Shown here: positions 17,300-25,756 of the stretch, piece after piece
How positions within the stretch are numbered: position 1 is the first letter of the stretch
Layout of the letters: every line of letters begins with the position of its first letter
From: Halobacillus litoralis
GTDB lineage: Bacteria > Bacillota > Bacilli > Bacillales > Halobacillaceae
Direction of reading: 5' to 3'
NCBI RefSeq assembly: GCF_004101865.1
Contig: NZ_CP026118.1
Coordinates: forward strand, 868,001 to 932,000
Length of the DNA: 64,000 nt
Notes under the pieces: model-generated
What the model was told of the DNA's origin: nothing
Databases searched by the model: none
What the model saw: only the letters and a program-made list of their open reading frames with translations
Program-made: the position numbers and the translations under genes

Positions 17300-18673
17300 T
17301 TAATAAACGAGTAAAGTCAGCAACGACACAAGCACTCCCAGGAACCCCAGCAAGATACTGTGAGGCAGGTTTTTCAAAACGATTTGATATGGGTTCATCC
17401 TCAAGGAAACGGAGGTCAGGGTCACAACCAAACCATATGGAGCTGATGGAATTGTGGCAATTGCGCAACTTGCTAAAAGAATCGTCAACGTTACTGAAGG
17501 CAGAGCCCCCATCAGTAGTTCGCTGACCCCTCCGAAAATTCCCATCGTCGCCAATGGGTGCACACCTATCAGGGTCATCACCAAAAATGCTGCTTGTATG
17601 AAGAGCATGATCAGGATAGGGTTCCCTTCCAATGCCACTAGGGGGTCTTGCAAAAATTTCAAATAGGGCGATGCATTCAGCGTTTCTGTCAGAAACGATA
17701 ATGCCAACAATAAGACGATGAAGTTACTTAAATTGTTGGTCTGCTTTTTCCAAGTCGGCCAACCGATTTTCAGAAAGCTTCTTCGCCGTTTCAAAAGGAT
17801 TGACCAAGTAAATGCAAAAGGGAAAATGGCAATAGTCACGGAAAAGAGGAAATTGAAATTCATGACATTTCCTAAAAATACAACGACTAACAAAAATAGG
17901 ACAAGGGCTGTGATGAATGAAACCAATCTCCTTTTACTTTGTGCTGGTTTCGTTTCATCCGTTTTCTCTTCTTCCAAATTGTATTTACGGAAAAGCATTC
18001 TCCCGATACTTGCGTCCATCGCGAACCCAAGGATAGCAACTAAAAACATCCACGGCAGGACTTCTAAATAATTGGCCCCAGTAATAAAGATCGAAGTCGC
18101 AAGGAGGATTTCCAAAGGGCTCCAAAGCAAAGCAAGCGAATAGCCTCGCAGTGTCGCCATTGTGATGAAGCTGTTCCTCACCTTCGTTTTCACATTTTTC
18201 AATTGATCTTTCAATAAGTCTTGAGATATCGTTGCAGAAGATAGGTTAAGAAAAGCTGCCAGTGAAATCATGGTTGCTTCACTACGGATATAAAGGCCTT
18301 CCATACCTTTCTTATTACCACCAAGCAGGGAGTGAAGCAGCTTGTTATACCGCCCTGCTTTCACAACGCTGTTCATCCAGGGCAGCATCGACAAAAGAAA
18401 CAGCATTCCAATATTACCAGCAAAGAACGTCGGGACCTCTGCAATCGTTACATCGCTTGAGATAAAGAAAAACGATCCTGCTGATAAGAGAACGATTCCA
18501 AGAATTTTAAAAACACGATCAGCTCTAGGAAAGTTCATGACAATCATGACAATTCCAAGACAACCGATGACCGAATAAAGAATGGAATTCGACCAGAAAA
18601 CATGAATGACGTTCAATATGAAGACAAACGAGTAAAATATGTATAAGTGCTCAGCAAATCGAAAGTTTCGCAT
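17300..18673 (-). CDS. multi-spanning membrane protein, transporter-like
   Basis: A 457-residue protein with about eleven or twelve hydrophobic spans and a repeated half: a cluster of spans around residues 15-115 and 150-225, a charged loop near 230-245, then spans to the end. Short re-entrant-looking stretches such as LNLSSATISQDLLKD and LTLIGVHPLATMGIFGGV recall ion-transporter superfamily (DctM/CitT/ArsB-like) permeases. No substrate signature was recognised. The ATG at 18673 is chosen over one two codons earlier because AGGAGGATGCCC then has normal spacing. It is a single-gene unit with its own terminator. Confidence 0.65.
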   Translation of the reverse strand: MRNFRFAEHLYIFYSFVFILNVIHVFWSNSILYSVIGCLGIVMIVMNFPRADRVFKILGIVLLSAGSFFFISSDVTIAEVPTFFAGNIGMLFLLSMLPWMNSVVKAGRYNKLLHSLLGGNKKGMEGLYIRSEATMISLAAFLNLSSATISQDLLKDQLKNVKTKVRNSFITMATLRGYSLALLWSPLEILLATSIFITGANYLEVLPWMFLVAILGFAMDASIGRMLFRKYNLEEEKTDETKPAQSKRRLVSFITALVLFLLVVVFLGNVMNFNFLFSVTIAIFPFAFTWSILLKRRRSFLKIGWPTWKKQTNNLSNFIVLLLALSFLTETLNASPYLKFLQDPLVALEGNPILIMLFIQAAFLVMTLIGVHPLATMGIFGGVSELLMGALPSVTLTILLASCAIATIPSAPYGLVVTLTSVSLRMNPYQIVLKNLPHSILLGFLGVLVSLLTLLVY

Positions 18674-19173
18674 GGGCATCCTCCTATTCCATAAGCGAAC
18701 GGAAGATATCGAATCTTTTGCCAGATAGATAAGTCCGTCTATTTCTATTGTTGTTCGTCCAATGGTATTATCCTATCTGCAAAAGCCATATATTTCAAGA
18801 ATTTTGTGTAGATTCAACGCTGTATTTACCGGGCAGAATGTTCATTGAGATAGGAAGAGCATTCCTCTCCACCAAATTGATCACTCTTTCTCCCCTGTCA
18901 CTGTTAAAATTCGATGTTGTTTTTTTGATATAAGCTCCCGATTGGGTAAGACTCAATTTCGAGGCTTTGTATGAGGTTATGGTCGGCTGGGAAACGGCTC
19001 GCTTTCCTGCCATATGTTTCGGAAGACTCTCGAAACTACATCTCAAGGGGAGCATTCATGGAGGAAACCCTGTAATTAACTTAAGATGTTTGAGTCTCAC
19101 TCAAATATGCCAGCATTTTTCTGAACGAATTTCGAGAAGAACATATCAGCAAGGGGTGCGGGGATTGCTTGCG
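18674..19173. other. 500-base intergenic region
   Basis: No supported gene. The stretch 18950-19060 contains GGCTGGGAAACGGCTCGC flanked by TTTCGAG and CTCGAAA, an inverted-repeat arrangement resembling the palindromic repeats found elsewhere in the window. It may be a degraded member of that class, but this is a weak impression. Confidence 0.35.
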
Positions 19174-19410
19174 CAGCACTCCTTCTGGAAAAGACGGATG
19201 ATAGCGATTTTCTTTTATAAATTAAAGAAAAACACTCTTTTCAGATGGGCCACTGTTGATTCCACGAGGAGCGTTCGGTGGTGACGCCTGCGGGAACAGC
19301 GCGAGCTGAAGATCCGCTTGGTCAAGTGCTCTTCTTGACCAAGTTAGCTGAGGCCGTGCCCGCGGCAAGCATCCACCGACAAGCGATTCGTGAGAAGCAA
19401 CAACATACTT
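19174..19410 (+). repeat. interspersed palindromic repeat, copy A
   Basis: About 235 bases, nearly identical over its core to copies at about 22598-22815 and 63360-63569, all in the same orientation. The core has imperfect outer inverted arms (CACGAGGAGCG...CGGTGG against CCACCG...CGATTCGTG) and an inner GCGGGAACAGC / GCCCGCGG pairing, so the transcript or single strand can fold into a long hairpin. No open reading frame is conserved across the copies. Confidence 0.85.
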
Positions 19411-19434
19411 GAACAAAGCATAAACCTTAAAAGA

Positions 19435-19463
19435 AAAACCTGACCAAGAAGATGTGGTCAGGC
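19435..19463 (-). terminator. terminator of the nucleosidase gene
   Basis: Stem CCTGACCA (19439-19446) with TGGTCAGG (19455-19462) and a T-rich tail on the minus strand, directly after the stop at 19474. Confidence 0.85.
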
Positions 19464-19473
19464 TGTCCATTTC

Positions 19474-20364
19474 CTACTGTATAGTAGAAATGTATTCTTT
19501 TACAACTTCATAAACATAATCTTGATTCGCTTCTGCCGTGTTCGGGTTATATTCCCCGCCATTCACTTTATTATTAGATAAAATACGTATGCCGAGATAT
19601 GGAGTTTCATAAGCCTTGGCGATTTGAGCTGCCGCTGCTCCTTCCATCTCTTCTACAGAAGTCCCGTATTTTTCATGGAACCATTGAATCCGGTCGACTT
19701 CATTGTTCCAAACATCAGCGGATCCGATGGTCCCCTCGACAACTTTCCCTTTTTCATGGGTATCTTTCACAGCATCAGCTGCTTCCAGTAAAGTTTCATC
19801 GCCTTCGAAGTAGCGAATGTTTTCAGCGTCCGGGTCCTCTCCAGCACTTCCTTCTGAAGCCATTAAATCCATTGGGATCCAATCTCTCGGCTCGATTCCT
19901 TCTCCGTCCTCTTTATGGGCTGTTTTTAATGATCCGATATTAGTCGTTTTTTCCCCTAAGACGATATCAAATACGTGCAATTCGGGATCGTGTCCACCAG
20001 AGGTTCCTTGATTGATGATAGCTGCAGGATCATATTTTTCAATAGCCACCGCTGTGGCTGCTGCAGTGTTTTCCATCCCTTTTCCGGTCTTCGTTACGAT
20101 GACAGGATAATCATCAACCGTTCCTTTATAAAAAACAAAGGTACCCGATTTTTCTTCTTCCACATTGTTCAACTTTTCAGCGAAATTTTCGGCTTCAATC
20201 GGCATCGGACCTTGCACGATGATCGGTTTTTGTTCTGTTGCTTTGTCTGCTTCCTCAGCTCCGCCTTCTCCCTGAGTTGTGGAAGTGCAGCCGGAAAGTA
20301 AAGATAATAAAAGGACTGTAATTAAGGCTGCTGTTGCTACTTTTAGTGATCTGATGCTTTTCAT
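19474..20364 (-). CDS. lipoprotein nucleosidase, MTA/SAH-nucleosidase superfamily
   Basis: A 296-residue lipoprotein: signal peptide with lipobox LLSGC at about residues 20-25, an acidic linker, then a nucleoside phosphorylase/nucleosidase domain. The domain shows AAIINQGTSGGHDPELHVFDIVLGE and the late EEMEGAAAAQIAKAYETPYLGIR segment, where MTA/SAH nucleosidases carry the substrate-binding Met-Glu pair. The mature enzyme should act outside the membrane, probably on purine nucleosides. A guanine-type riboswitch and terminator precede it, which ties it to purine salvage. The ATG at 20364 follows AAAGGAG; the longer open frame covers the riboswitch leader. Confidence 0.82.
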   Translation of the reverse strand: MKSIRSLKVATAALITVLLLSLLSGCTSTTQGEGGAEEADKATEQKPIIVQGPMPIEAENFAEKLNNVEEEKSGTFVFYKGTVDDYPVIVTKTGKGMENTAAATAVAIEKYDPAAIINQGTSGGHDPELHVFDIVLGEKTTNIGSLKTAHKEDGEGIEPRDWIPMDLMASEGSAGEDPDAENIRYFEGDETLLEAADAVKDTHEKGKVVEGTIGSADVWNNEVDRIQWFHEKYGTSVEEMEGAAAAQIAKAYETPYLGIRILSNNKVNGGEYNPNTAEANQDYVYEVVKEYISTIQ

Positions 20365-20465
20365 GAATGACATCTCCTTTGTGTATGTTGTTCGTGTGGA
20401 CACTTTCCCTTTGTTGCTTCCTGCTACCCTCCTTGATGTATATGACCTCCTTATAAAGCCAAAAG

Positions 20466-20509
20466 AAAAAGGCCTGAAAAGCAGAATGATATCTACCTTC
20501 CAGACCTTA
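20466..20509 (-). terminator. riboswitch-linked intrinsic terminator
   Basis: In the leader of the nucleosidase gene: arms at 20498-20509 and 20469-20481 pair over about 12 bases with a few G-U pairs. They are followed on the minus strand by a run of T (complement of 20461-20470). Lies between the aptamer and the coding region, as expected for transcriptional control. Confidence 0.8.
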
Positions 20510-20586
20510 GGAGTTGAAACATTGCACATAAAACCCATACTGAATGCAGCTGCAGTCAAAAAAGCTTGTCAGCTGGTATGCTCCAA

Positions 20587-20655
20587 CTCGTAGTCTAGTT
20601 CTTTCAATGGGAACCAGGTAGAGACACTCAGACCTTATTACTGAGGATATACGAG
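20587..20655 (-). promoter_or_regulatory. purine (guanine-type) riboswitch aptamer
   Basis: Read on the minus strand: P1 CTCGTA/TACGAG closes the element, P2 is CTCAG/CTGAG and J2/3 carries the conserved TCTACC. P3 is TGGTTC/GAACTA. L2 and L3 carry the GG and CC needed for the loop-loop contact. The junction J3/1 reads GACTACGAG; the C at the specificity position (equivalent to C74 of xpt) indicates guanine or hypoxanthine rather than adenine. It precedes the lipoprotein nucleosidase gene, with a terminator between, so purine excess should switch the gene off. Confidence 0.85.
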
Positions 20656-20854
20656 AAATTCATTTAATTTGTTTACTGTGTTACTATATCAAAAACACGG
20701 TGTCACTTCAAATAAAAAACGAATTATTATTGAATTATTTTTTTGATTGTTCGTATTTAGATGGTAAAGTATTGGGAAATCACTCCTATATGGAAATCTC
20801 TATTACAAAAGGAGGTGAATAAGGAAATTGTGTCGAACAAGCGCCAATCTCTTC

Positions 20855-21862
20855 TTACTCAAATATTGGTGTGATCTTATCAATCCGATTCGTCCATATT
20901 CCACCATGATAGGATTGATCGATTCGCTTTACGTCTTCCTTACGATCGAAGCCTTCTGACCACTGTCCATCCCCTGCTACTAAAATCACTCGTGTATTCA
21001 CATCATTGAAGCGGTTCACGAATTTCCCCGGCCAGCCCCACATCCACTTCGCGTACCCTTCAGGAAGATGAATTTGGGTATTGTGACATGCTTCTGGAAC
21101 ATGGCCCGTCCACCCTGTCGCAATATAAGGCAGCAAACAGCTTTTCATTGTTTCAATCGACATCACACGCAAATTCGGTAATAGTGTTTGCAATTGTTTT
21201 ATCGGTTGATCGCCGCCATACACCGATAAAAGCTCTAACCGCTTCTTTGGAAGTGCGGCCAGTTTCTTTGCAAGCCTCTTACCTTCCGCTGGGTCATCGC
21301 TTTTAATATGAATCAGAAATTCTTCATCAGGAAAAGTACGTAACACCTCCTCAAGTGAAGGCATCAAACCAACACCTTCCCCACGAAAAGGAAATGTTTT
21401 TCCATTATCAGCTGTATAGCCATATCCGATATCCAGTTGTTTCAATTCCTCCATCGTATGCTCCCGTGTCACACCACTGCCATCTGTCCGGCAATCCAGT
21501 GTCCAATCATGAAAAATGGCGAACTGCCCATCTTTCGTTGGCTGAACATCAAACTCGACAATATCTGCCCCCGCCTCAAATGCAGCTTCCATCGATGGAA
21601 TGGTGTTTTCCAGGTAAGAATGCTCAGGTTCATGAATTCTTTCCGCTGTACAGGTGTTGCTCTTTATACCTTCCATCGGAAATGTCTGCGCCATGCCCCG
21701 GTGGGCCAGCAAGGTTGGATCTTTTCCTTCATTTTTCGCAAAAAGGGATGTATTGTTCAAATACATGAATAAGATAAGTACAAAAGCGATGATACCGGTC
21801 ATCTTAATAACTTTCTTCCATCTTTTCTTTGATCTACCCACTGTCTTCTGCTCTTTTGACAA
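20855..21862 (-). CDS. membrane-anchored glycerophosphodiester phosphodiesterase
   Basis: A 335-residue GDPD-family enzyme with a single N-terminal transmembrane anchor (about residues 20-40) and the catalytic domain outside. The family marks are LLAHRGMAQ (catalytic His-Arg), LENTIPSMEAAFEAGADIVEFDVQPTKDGQFAIFHDWTL split over the metal-binding Glu-Asp and the second His. It hydrolyses glycerophosphodiesters to glycerol-3-phosphate and an alcohol, or lipid-like substrates. The start is TTG at 21862 with GGAGGGAATGAG upstream; the nearby ATG is out of frame. Single-gene unit. Confidence 0.85.
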   Translation of the reverse strand: MSKEQKTVGRSKKRWKKVIKMTGIIAFVLILFMYLNNTSLFAKNEGKDPTLLAHRGMAQTFPMEGIKSNTCTAERIHEPEHSYLENTIPSMEAAFEAGADIVEFDVQPTKDGQFAIFHDWTLDCRTDGSGVTREHTMEELKQLDIGYGYTADNGKTFPFRGEGVGLMPSLEEVLRTFPDEEFLIHIKSDDPAEGKRLAKKLAALPKKRLELLSVYGGDQPIKQLQTLLPNLRVMSIETMKSCLLPYIATGWTGHVPEACHNTQIHLPEGYAKWMWGWPGKFVNRFNDVNTRVILVAGDGQWSEGFDRKEDVKRIDQSYHGGIWTNRIDKITPIFE

Positions 21863-21953
21863 CTCATTCCCTCCTTTTCCTAGAGTTCAAGGTTTCATAT
21901 AATGAAAATTTCTTGTACAATTAAACTATTAGTTTAAGAGGAGGAGATTGGTG

Positions 21954-22250
21954 ATGCGCAAGTTCAATAGTTTCATGCTCATCTTAATGATGGTTTCCTC
22001 ACCTCTTTTCTTCAAAGCCGACTTAGGGCCTTTCGATAAGACAGATGCCCAGGAAATGATCATTCTGGACAATTCAACACCACAGGATGACCTTAAAGAC
22101 ACCAGCTTCACACTGACACAGGTTCAAACCTATATCATCGCGCCACTTGTCATTCTGATGTTCTTATACACGTCTTTGCTGATTAAGCGAAACCTGATAT
22201 TTCTCACTCCTGTTTTCTTCCAATCCAATTTCGTGATTGCAGACCTTTGA
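21954..22250 (+). CDS. small membrane protein
   Basis: A 98-residue protein with an N-terminal hydrophobic segment (FMLILMMVSSPLFF, signal-like), a polar acidic middle (FDKTDAQEMIILDNSTPQDD) and a second hydrophobic segment YIIAPLVILMFLYTSLLI. The ATG at 21954 follows GAGGAGGAGATTGGTG, and two upstream in-frame non-ATG starts are less well placed. It precedes another tiny membrane protein by 40 bases, so the pair is probably one operon. Function is unknown. Confidence 0.55.
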   Translation: MRKFNSFMLILMMVSSPLFFKADLGPFDKTDAQEMIILDNSTPQDDLKDTSFTLTQVQTYIIAPLVILMFLYTSLLIKRNLIFLTPVFFQSNFVIADL

Positions 22251-22290
22251 TTGAATATCCAATCATTTAATTCAAAGGAGGATACCAATA

Positions 22291-22410
22291 ATGTTATGGT
22301 TTCGAATGATTATGATCGGCATGTTTTCTCTGACTGCCCTTTCTCTTTTTTCATATCAAGGGTCAGAAATTTTCCATGCTTTCCTGGATTACTTTAATAA
22401 TAAACAATAA
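22291..22410 (+). CDS. 39-residue membrane microprotein
   Basis: ATG at 22291 is preceded by a strong AAAGGAGG at the right distance. The product has one hydrophobic span (MIMIGMFSLTALSLFSY) and a polar tail ending FLDYFNNKQ. It follows the 98-residue membrane protein by 40 bases. No family recognised; the strong ribosome site is the main support. Confidence 0.5.
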   Translation: MLWFRMIMIGMFSLTALSLFSYQGSEIFHAFLDYFNNKQ

Positions 22411-22463
22411 GGACAGAGTCAGAACGTCCTCAAAAATGGCCGCATACCTTCAGAAAAGGGAGG

Positions 22464-22860
22464 CCACTGAAGAACTGCAACTTTTGAGTCAGGCATCAAA
22501 TAAAGAAGCCGAGTTGGACGATTTTATCGTTCAGTTCGGCTTCTTTTATAATTTAGATGAGACATTCAGCCTTTTATTCCTTGATCTTCGGAAGCGAAAC
22601 GAGGTCGATAGTGATTTCCTTTTATAAATTGACGAAAATCACTCTTTTCAGATAGGCCGCGTTGCTTCCACGAGGAGCGGTCGGTGGTGACGCCTGCGGG
22701 AACAGCGCGAGCCGAAGATCCACTTGGTCAAGTGATCTTCTGACCAAGTTAGCTGAGGCCGTGTCCGCGGCAAGCATCCACCGACATGTGATTCGTGAGA
22801 AGCAACAACAAACGTTAACAGCTCCTCAAGATGGAAAAGGATTTTTTCAGCAGCTCCAGA
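22464..22860 (+). repeat. composite interspersed repeat, copy B
   Basis: Two modules. The first (22464-22555) carries CCACTGAAGAACTGCAA and a terminator-like hairpin with arms AAGAAGCCGA (22503) and TTCGGCTTCTT (to 22546). The second (about 22598-22815) is the roughly 200-base palindromic core also found at 19174 and 63360. A right tail to about 22860 matches copy C. The first module may also serve as terminator for the two small genes upstream. Confidence 0.8.
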
Positions 22861-22883
22861 AGGGTGGCCATTTTTTCAGCTTA

Positions 22884-23711
22884 TTATTGAATGACGAAAT
22901 ATTCATTTAAAGCCTGCTGCAGAGTTCCTAAGGTCTCTGTCTGCTGATTGAAATTGACTCCCGCATTCGTCATTTCTCTTACGATTTCTTTCCTCAAACC
23001 TGTGATTACGGTTCTGCATCCCATCATGGCGATGCCGTCAATACTCTTCAATAAATCAACGATACTCTCGCTATCCATTGATGCGATCCCAGATAAATCC
23101 ATAATCAATGTCTCGATTCGCGATGCCGACACTTCAGTCAGAACTTTCTCTTTTAGAATTTCTGTACGGTAAGTATCCATTGAGCCTATAAGAGGGAGAA
23201 TACAGACAGAAGAGTCAATCGGTATGATGGGGACGGATAAATTTTCGACCAACTCCCGTTGAGCATTGATCAGCGAATCTTTATATGTAGAATAGCTGAT
23301 AAAGAATGTATTCAGAAATTCATCAACACGATTATTGACTTCTGTTTCTAACCTGAAGAAATCACCAATTTCATACTTATTATTCTCTTTATAATATTTC
23401 TCGATTAAATCCCACAATGTTCTCCGGATCGCTTGCACCCATTCCAACTTGAAGGATAATGCAATAGAGTGGGTCGCCCAGGCGATTCCTTCCTTTTCAG
23501 CAAACTTCTTCAGTGCCTCATCTTCTCCATCTATAATATAAACAACTAAATGGTGGGCATTTGTAACAAGGTCGATGTTCCCTATCCTAAGTATTTCATC
23601 GATCTTATCTTTGACATTCACCGCTTCAGATAAAAGGGTTTGTTCAAAGATTTGACTGTTTTTCTCGAAAAATTGTTTCAGGTGACTTGAGTAGTCGTAA
23701 GTCAGTGCCAT
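22884..23711 (-). CDS. RsbR-type STAS domain protein (T180/S214)
   Basis: A 275-residue stressosome-like protein: an N-terminal helical non-haem-globin-like sensor domain (about 1-155) and a C-terminal STAS domain (about 160-275, VPIIPIDSSVCILPLIGSMD...LIMDLSGIASMDSESI). By spacing, the two RsbR phosphorylation sites (Thr171 and Thr205 in B. subtilis RsbRA, 34 residues apart) correspond to Thr180 and Ser214 here. It probably takes part in a stressosome controlling sigma-B, but no rsbS or rsbT lies nearby. RBS is AAGGGAGAAG. Confidence 0.82.
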   Translation of the reverse strand: MALTYDYSSHLKQFFEKNSQIFEQTLLSEAVNVKDKIDEILRIGNIDLVTNAHHLVVYIIDGEDEALKKFAEKEGIAWATHSIALSFKLEWVQAIRRTLWDLIEKYYKENNKYEIGDFFRLETEVNNRVDEFLNTFFISYSTYKDSLINAQRELVENLSVPIIPIDSSVCILPLIGSMDTYRTEILKEKVLTEVSASRIETLIMDLSGIASMDSESIVDLLKSIDGIAMMGCRTVITGLRKEIVREMTNAGVNFNQQTETLGTLQQALNEYFVIQ

Positions 23712-23874
23712 ATAAATCTTCTCCCTTCTATTTTTAAGAAATTATATCATTAATCTTAGCAAATGTGGTTGGATTTGCTACGGTAAATTCAGGATGGGAA
23801 GTGTGATGAAAATAAGTGTAAACGGGATTTGAAAAAAGGGAGAGGGACTCCCGCTGTTTTATTATAGGAGGAAA

Positions 23875-23915
23875 ATAAAACAACTGACCGCGACTAATCT
23901 TATCGAGGTCAGGCA
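23875..23915 (-). terminator. terminator of the second STAS gene
   Basis: CTGACC (23884-23889) pairs with GGTCAG (23907-23912); the minus strand then reads TTGTTTTATTTT. Lies just after the stop at 23921. Confidence 0.65.
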
Positions 23916-23920
23916 ATTCT

Positions 23921-24733
23921 CTACTTGGTAAATACATGCACAGAGAGTGCCTGCTGCAAAGAATTGTAAGTCTTGATGTCAGAAAAGTCGATTCCTAATG
24001 TGACCATAGTCTGGGCCACTTCAGGTCGGATGCCTGCTAAGATGGCAGTCACCCCGACCAATTCCAAAGAACTGATGATATTGCCGATACTATTAGCTAC
24101 CATCGTATCGATCACTGTCACACCGGAAAGGTCGATGAGCAGATAATTCAGTTGTCGACGTGTCGCTTCATCCAAAGTCGTGTCCATCAGATAATAGGCT
24201 CTCTCATCATTAACGCTCCCTATTATCGGCAGAACGGCCACGCCCTCCATGAGCGGTACCACGGGAGCGGATAATTTCAGGAATTCCTGTTGAGCTTCAT
24301 CCATAGAAGCCTTATGTGCTTGAACAAACGAGGTACTATACGCGTAGATCGCCTGATCGAGAAGGGGATCGATGGTCCGTGTGACACGGAATACAGTATC
24401 CAAGTTGAAGCGGTCATCCTCCTTGATGATTTGCTCAAGTTCCTCCCATAAAAAAGATCGGATGACGGCTGTCCCTTTCAAGGTTTCATCTAATTGAGCC
24501 CCATGCTCTATAGCCAGGTTCCCAATTTTTTCGGCCCAATCTGTGATATTGGCTAATGTCGTTTCGACTCCATGTTGCAAGCCGTCAGAAAAAAGCTGAA
24601 TCAGTTCAATCCGGATTTGTCCGCTTTGTGTGTCTTCTCCTTCTATCTTCATAGCATCAGAAATCTTATATTTTCTTTCCTCGATTTTCTTCCCTATTAC
24701 TATCAATTCTTTTTCTTTCATATCAACATGCAC
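23921..24733 (-). CDS. RsbR-type STAS domain protein (D176/T210)
   Basis: A 270-residue RsbR paralogue with a sensor domain (about 1-150) and a canonical STAS domain (VVPLMEGVAVLPIIGSV...LIDLSGVTVIDTMVANSIG...LAGIRPEVAQTMVTLGID). The second phosphosite Thr210 is intact, but the first site carries Asp176, a built-in phosphomimic. The start is GTG at 24733, placed seven bases after GAGGTGA; an ATG four codons later is too far from it. It lies upstream of the other STAS gene but each appears to have its own terminator. Confidence 0.85.
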   Translation of the reverse strand: MHVDMKEKELIVIGKKIEERKYKISDAMKIEGEDTQSGQIRIELIQLFSDGLQHGVETTLANITDWAEKIGNLAIEHGAQLDETLKGTAVIRSFLWEELEQIIKEDDRFNLDTVFRVTRTIDPLLDQAIYAYSTSFVQAHKASMDEAQQEFLKLSAPVVPLMEGVAVLPIIGSVNDERAYYLMDTTLDEATRRQLNYLLIDLSGVTVIDTMVANSIGNIISSLELVGVTAILAGIRPEVAQTMVTLGIDFSDIKTYNSLQQALSVHVFTK

Positions 24734-24921
24734 TTCATAGTCACCTCATCGAAGATTAGTGAGCTCAAATATTCGGTTTGAACCTTTTTACATTATACAA
24801 CAGTTGGATGGATAAGGACGTATAAAATATTGCCAATTTCTATTTACTACACTCACCCTCTGATAAGATGCATGAGAATATAATAGAAATAAGCTGCCGA
24901 CCTGACAGATCCTCTACTTTA

Positions 24922-25344
24922 TCAATCTGGATATGTTTCTCGTAAAAACGTGACCGATTGGCATATCAAGGCCTTAAGTACATCGACATCAATATCATCC
25001 ACTTTGTTAATATAAACACAAGCTTTTCCGCTTTTATGTTTTCCGAAGTCTGCTAATAATTTCTCTCGTTCCTGATCACCTGTGGCAAAATATAAACTGA
25101 TTTTAGCTTTACGAGGAGAAAAGCCGACCAGAGGAGCGATCCCTTCATGACCTGTCGGATATTTGTAATGATAGGAACCGAAACCAATAATGCTTTCTCC
25201 CCACATTTTCGCTTCATAACCAGTGGCTTCCGTGAAGATATCGATTAATTTATAAGCGTCTTCCTTTTTTCTTGGATGGTCGACTTGTTCAATGAATTCC
25301 ATGACATCTTTATCGTTTTCTTTCGTCTTCTGTTCATAAGCCAT
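24922..25344 (-). CDS. DUF1801 domain protein
   Basis: A 140-residue small soluble protein of the DUF1801/YdhG-like family: FIEQVDHPRKKEDAYKLIDIFTEATGYEAKMWGESIIGFGSYHYKYP is the characteristic start, and SLYFA and KACVYINKVDDIDVDVLKALI complete the fold. The structural family is frataxin-like, but biochemical function is unknown. RBS is AAAGGAGAGG; single-gene unit. Confidence 0.82.
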   Translation of the reverse strand: MAYEQKTKENDKDVMEFIEQVDHPRKKEDAYKLIDIFTEATGYEAKMWGESIIGFGSYHYKYPTGHEGIAPLVGFSPRKAKISLYFATGDQEREKLLADFGKHKSGKACVYINKVDDIDVDVLKALICQSVTFLRETYPD

Positions 25345-25473
25345 TTACAACCTCTCCTTTTCCTTCCTTATATTAAAAAATCCTCTATTATAAATACTTC
25401 CACTTCTATCCTCAGAGTCCTTTTTTCCATAACAAAACGACCGGATTATTGAAGGCTCGGTTTTAAGTCACCA

Positions 25474-25638
25474 TTGAGAGCGGATGGTGGGTGGGAGAAC
25501 GATTACAAAGTGTTCTATACTAATTATTATGTATTGAAATTTTTCACGGGTGAAACGGGTTTTTCCCTCCCCCTGAAGGATCACCATTTTTATTTTAAAG
25601 CAGTTTATCCTTGGAGTGATTTCGAGAAACAATTTTAG
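25474..25638 (+). other. possible orphan coding remnant
   Basis: A 54-codon plus-strand frame, starting at best with TTG and without a ribosome site, reads GGWENDYKVFYTNYYVLKFF and later HHFYFKAVYPWSDFEKQF before TAG. The aromatic, protein-like composition suggests the C-terminal piece of a lost gene. The rest of the 412-base gap (25345-25756) holds only the ilvA terminator. Confidence 0.25.
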
Positions 25639-25710
25639 CATTCCCCGCCGGCCCTATTCACTCGTCAAACATCTCGAAATCAAATCAACAAAGAGATTTA
25701 ACAGAGCAAA

Positions 25711-25750
25711 ATAAAAAAGCCAAGAAGAGAGTCCATGTCTCTTCTCGGCT
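25711..25750 (-). terminator. terminator of the ilv-leu operon
   Basis: 13-base stem (25718-25730 with 25738-25750, one mismatch) and a T6 tail on the minus strand; seven bases after the ilvA stop. Confidence 0.92.
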
Positions 25751-25756
25751 GTCACC

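Noticed and set aside
19174..19410. Insertion sequence or transposase gene
   Set aside because: No open frame is shared by the three copies, so at most a non-autonomous element.
22376..22627. 83-codon plus-strand frame in repeat copy B
   Set aside because: Made mostly of repeat and hairpin sequence; the frame is not kept in copy C.
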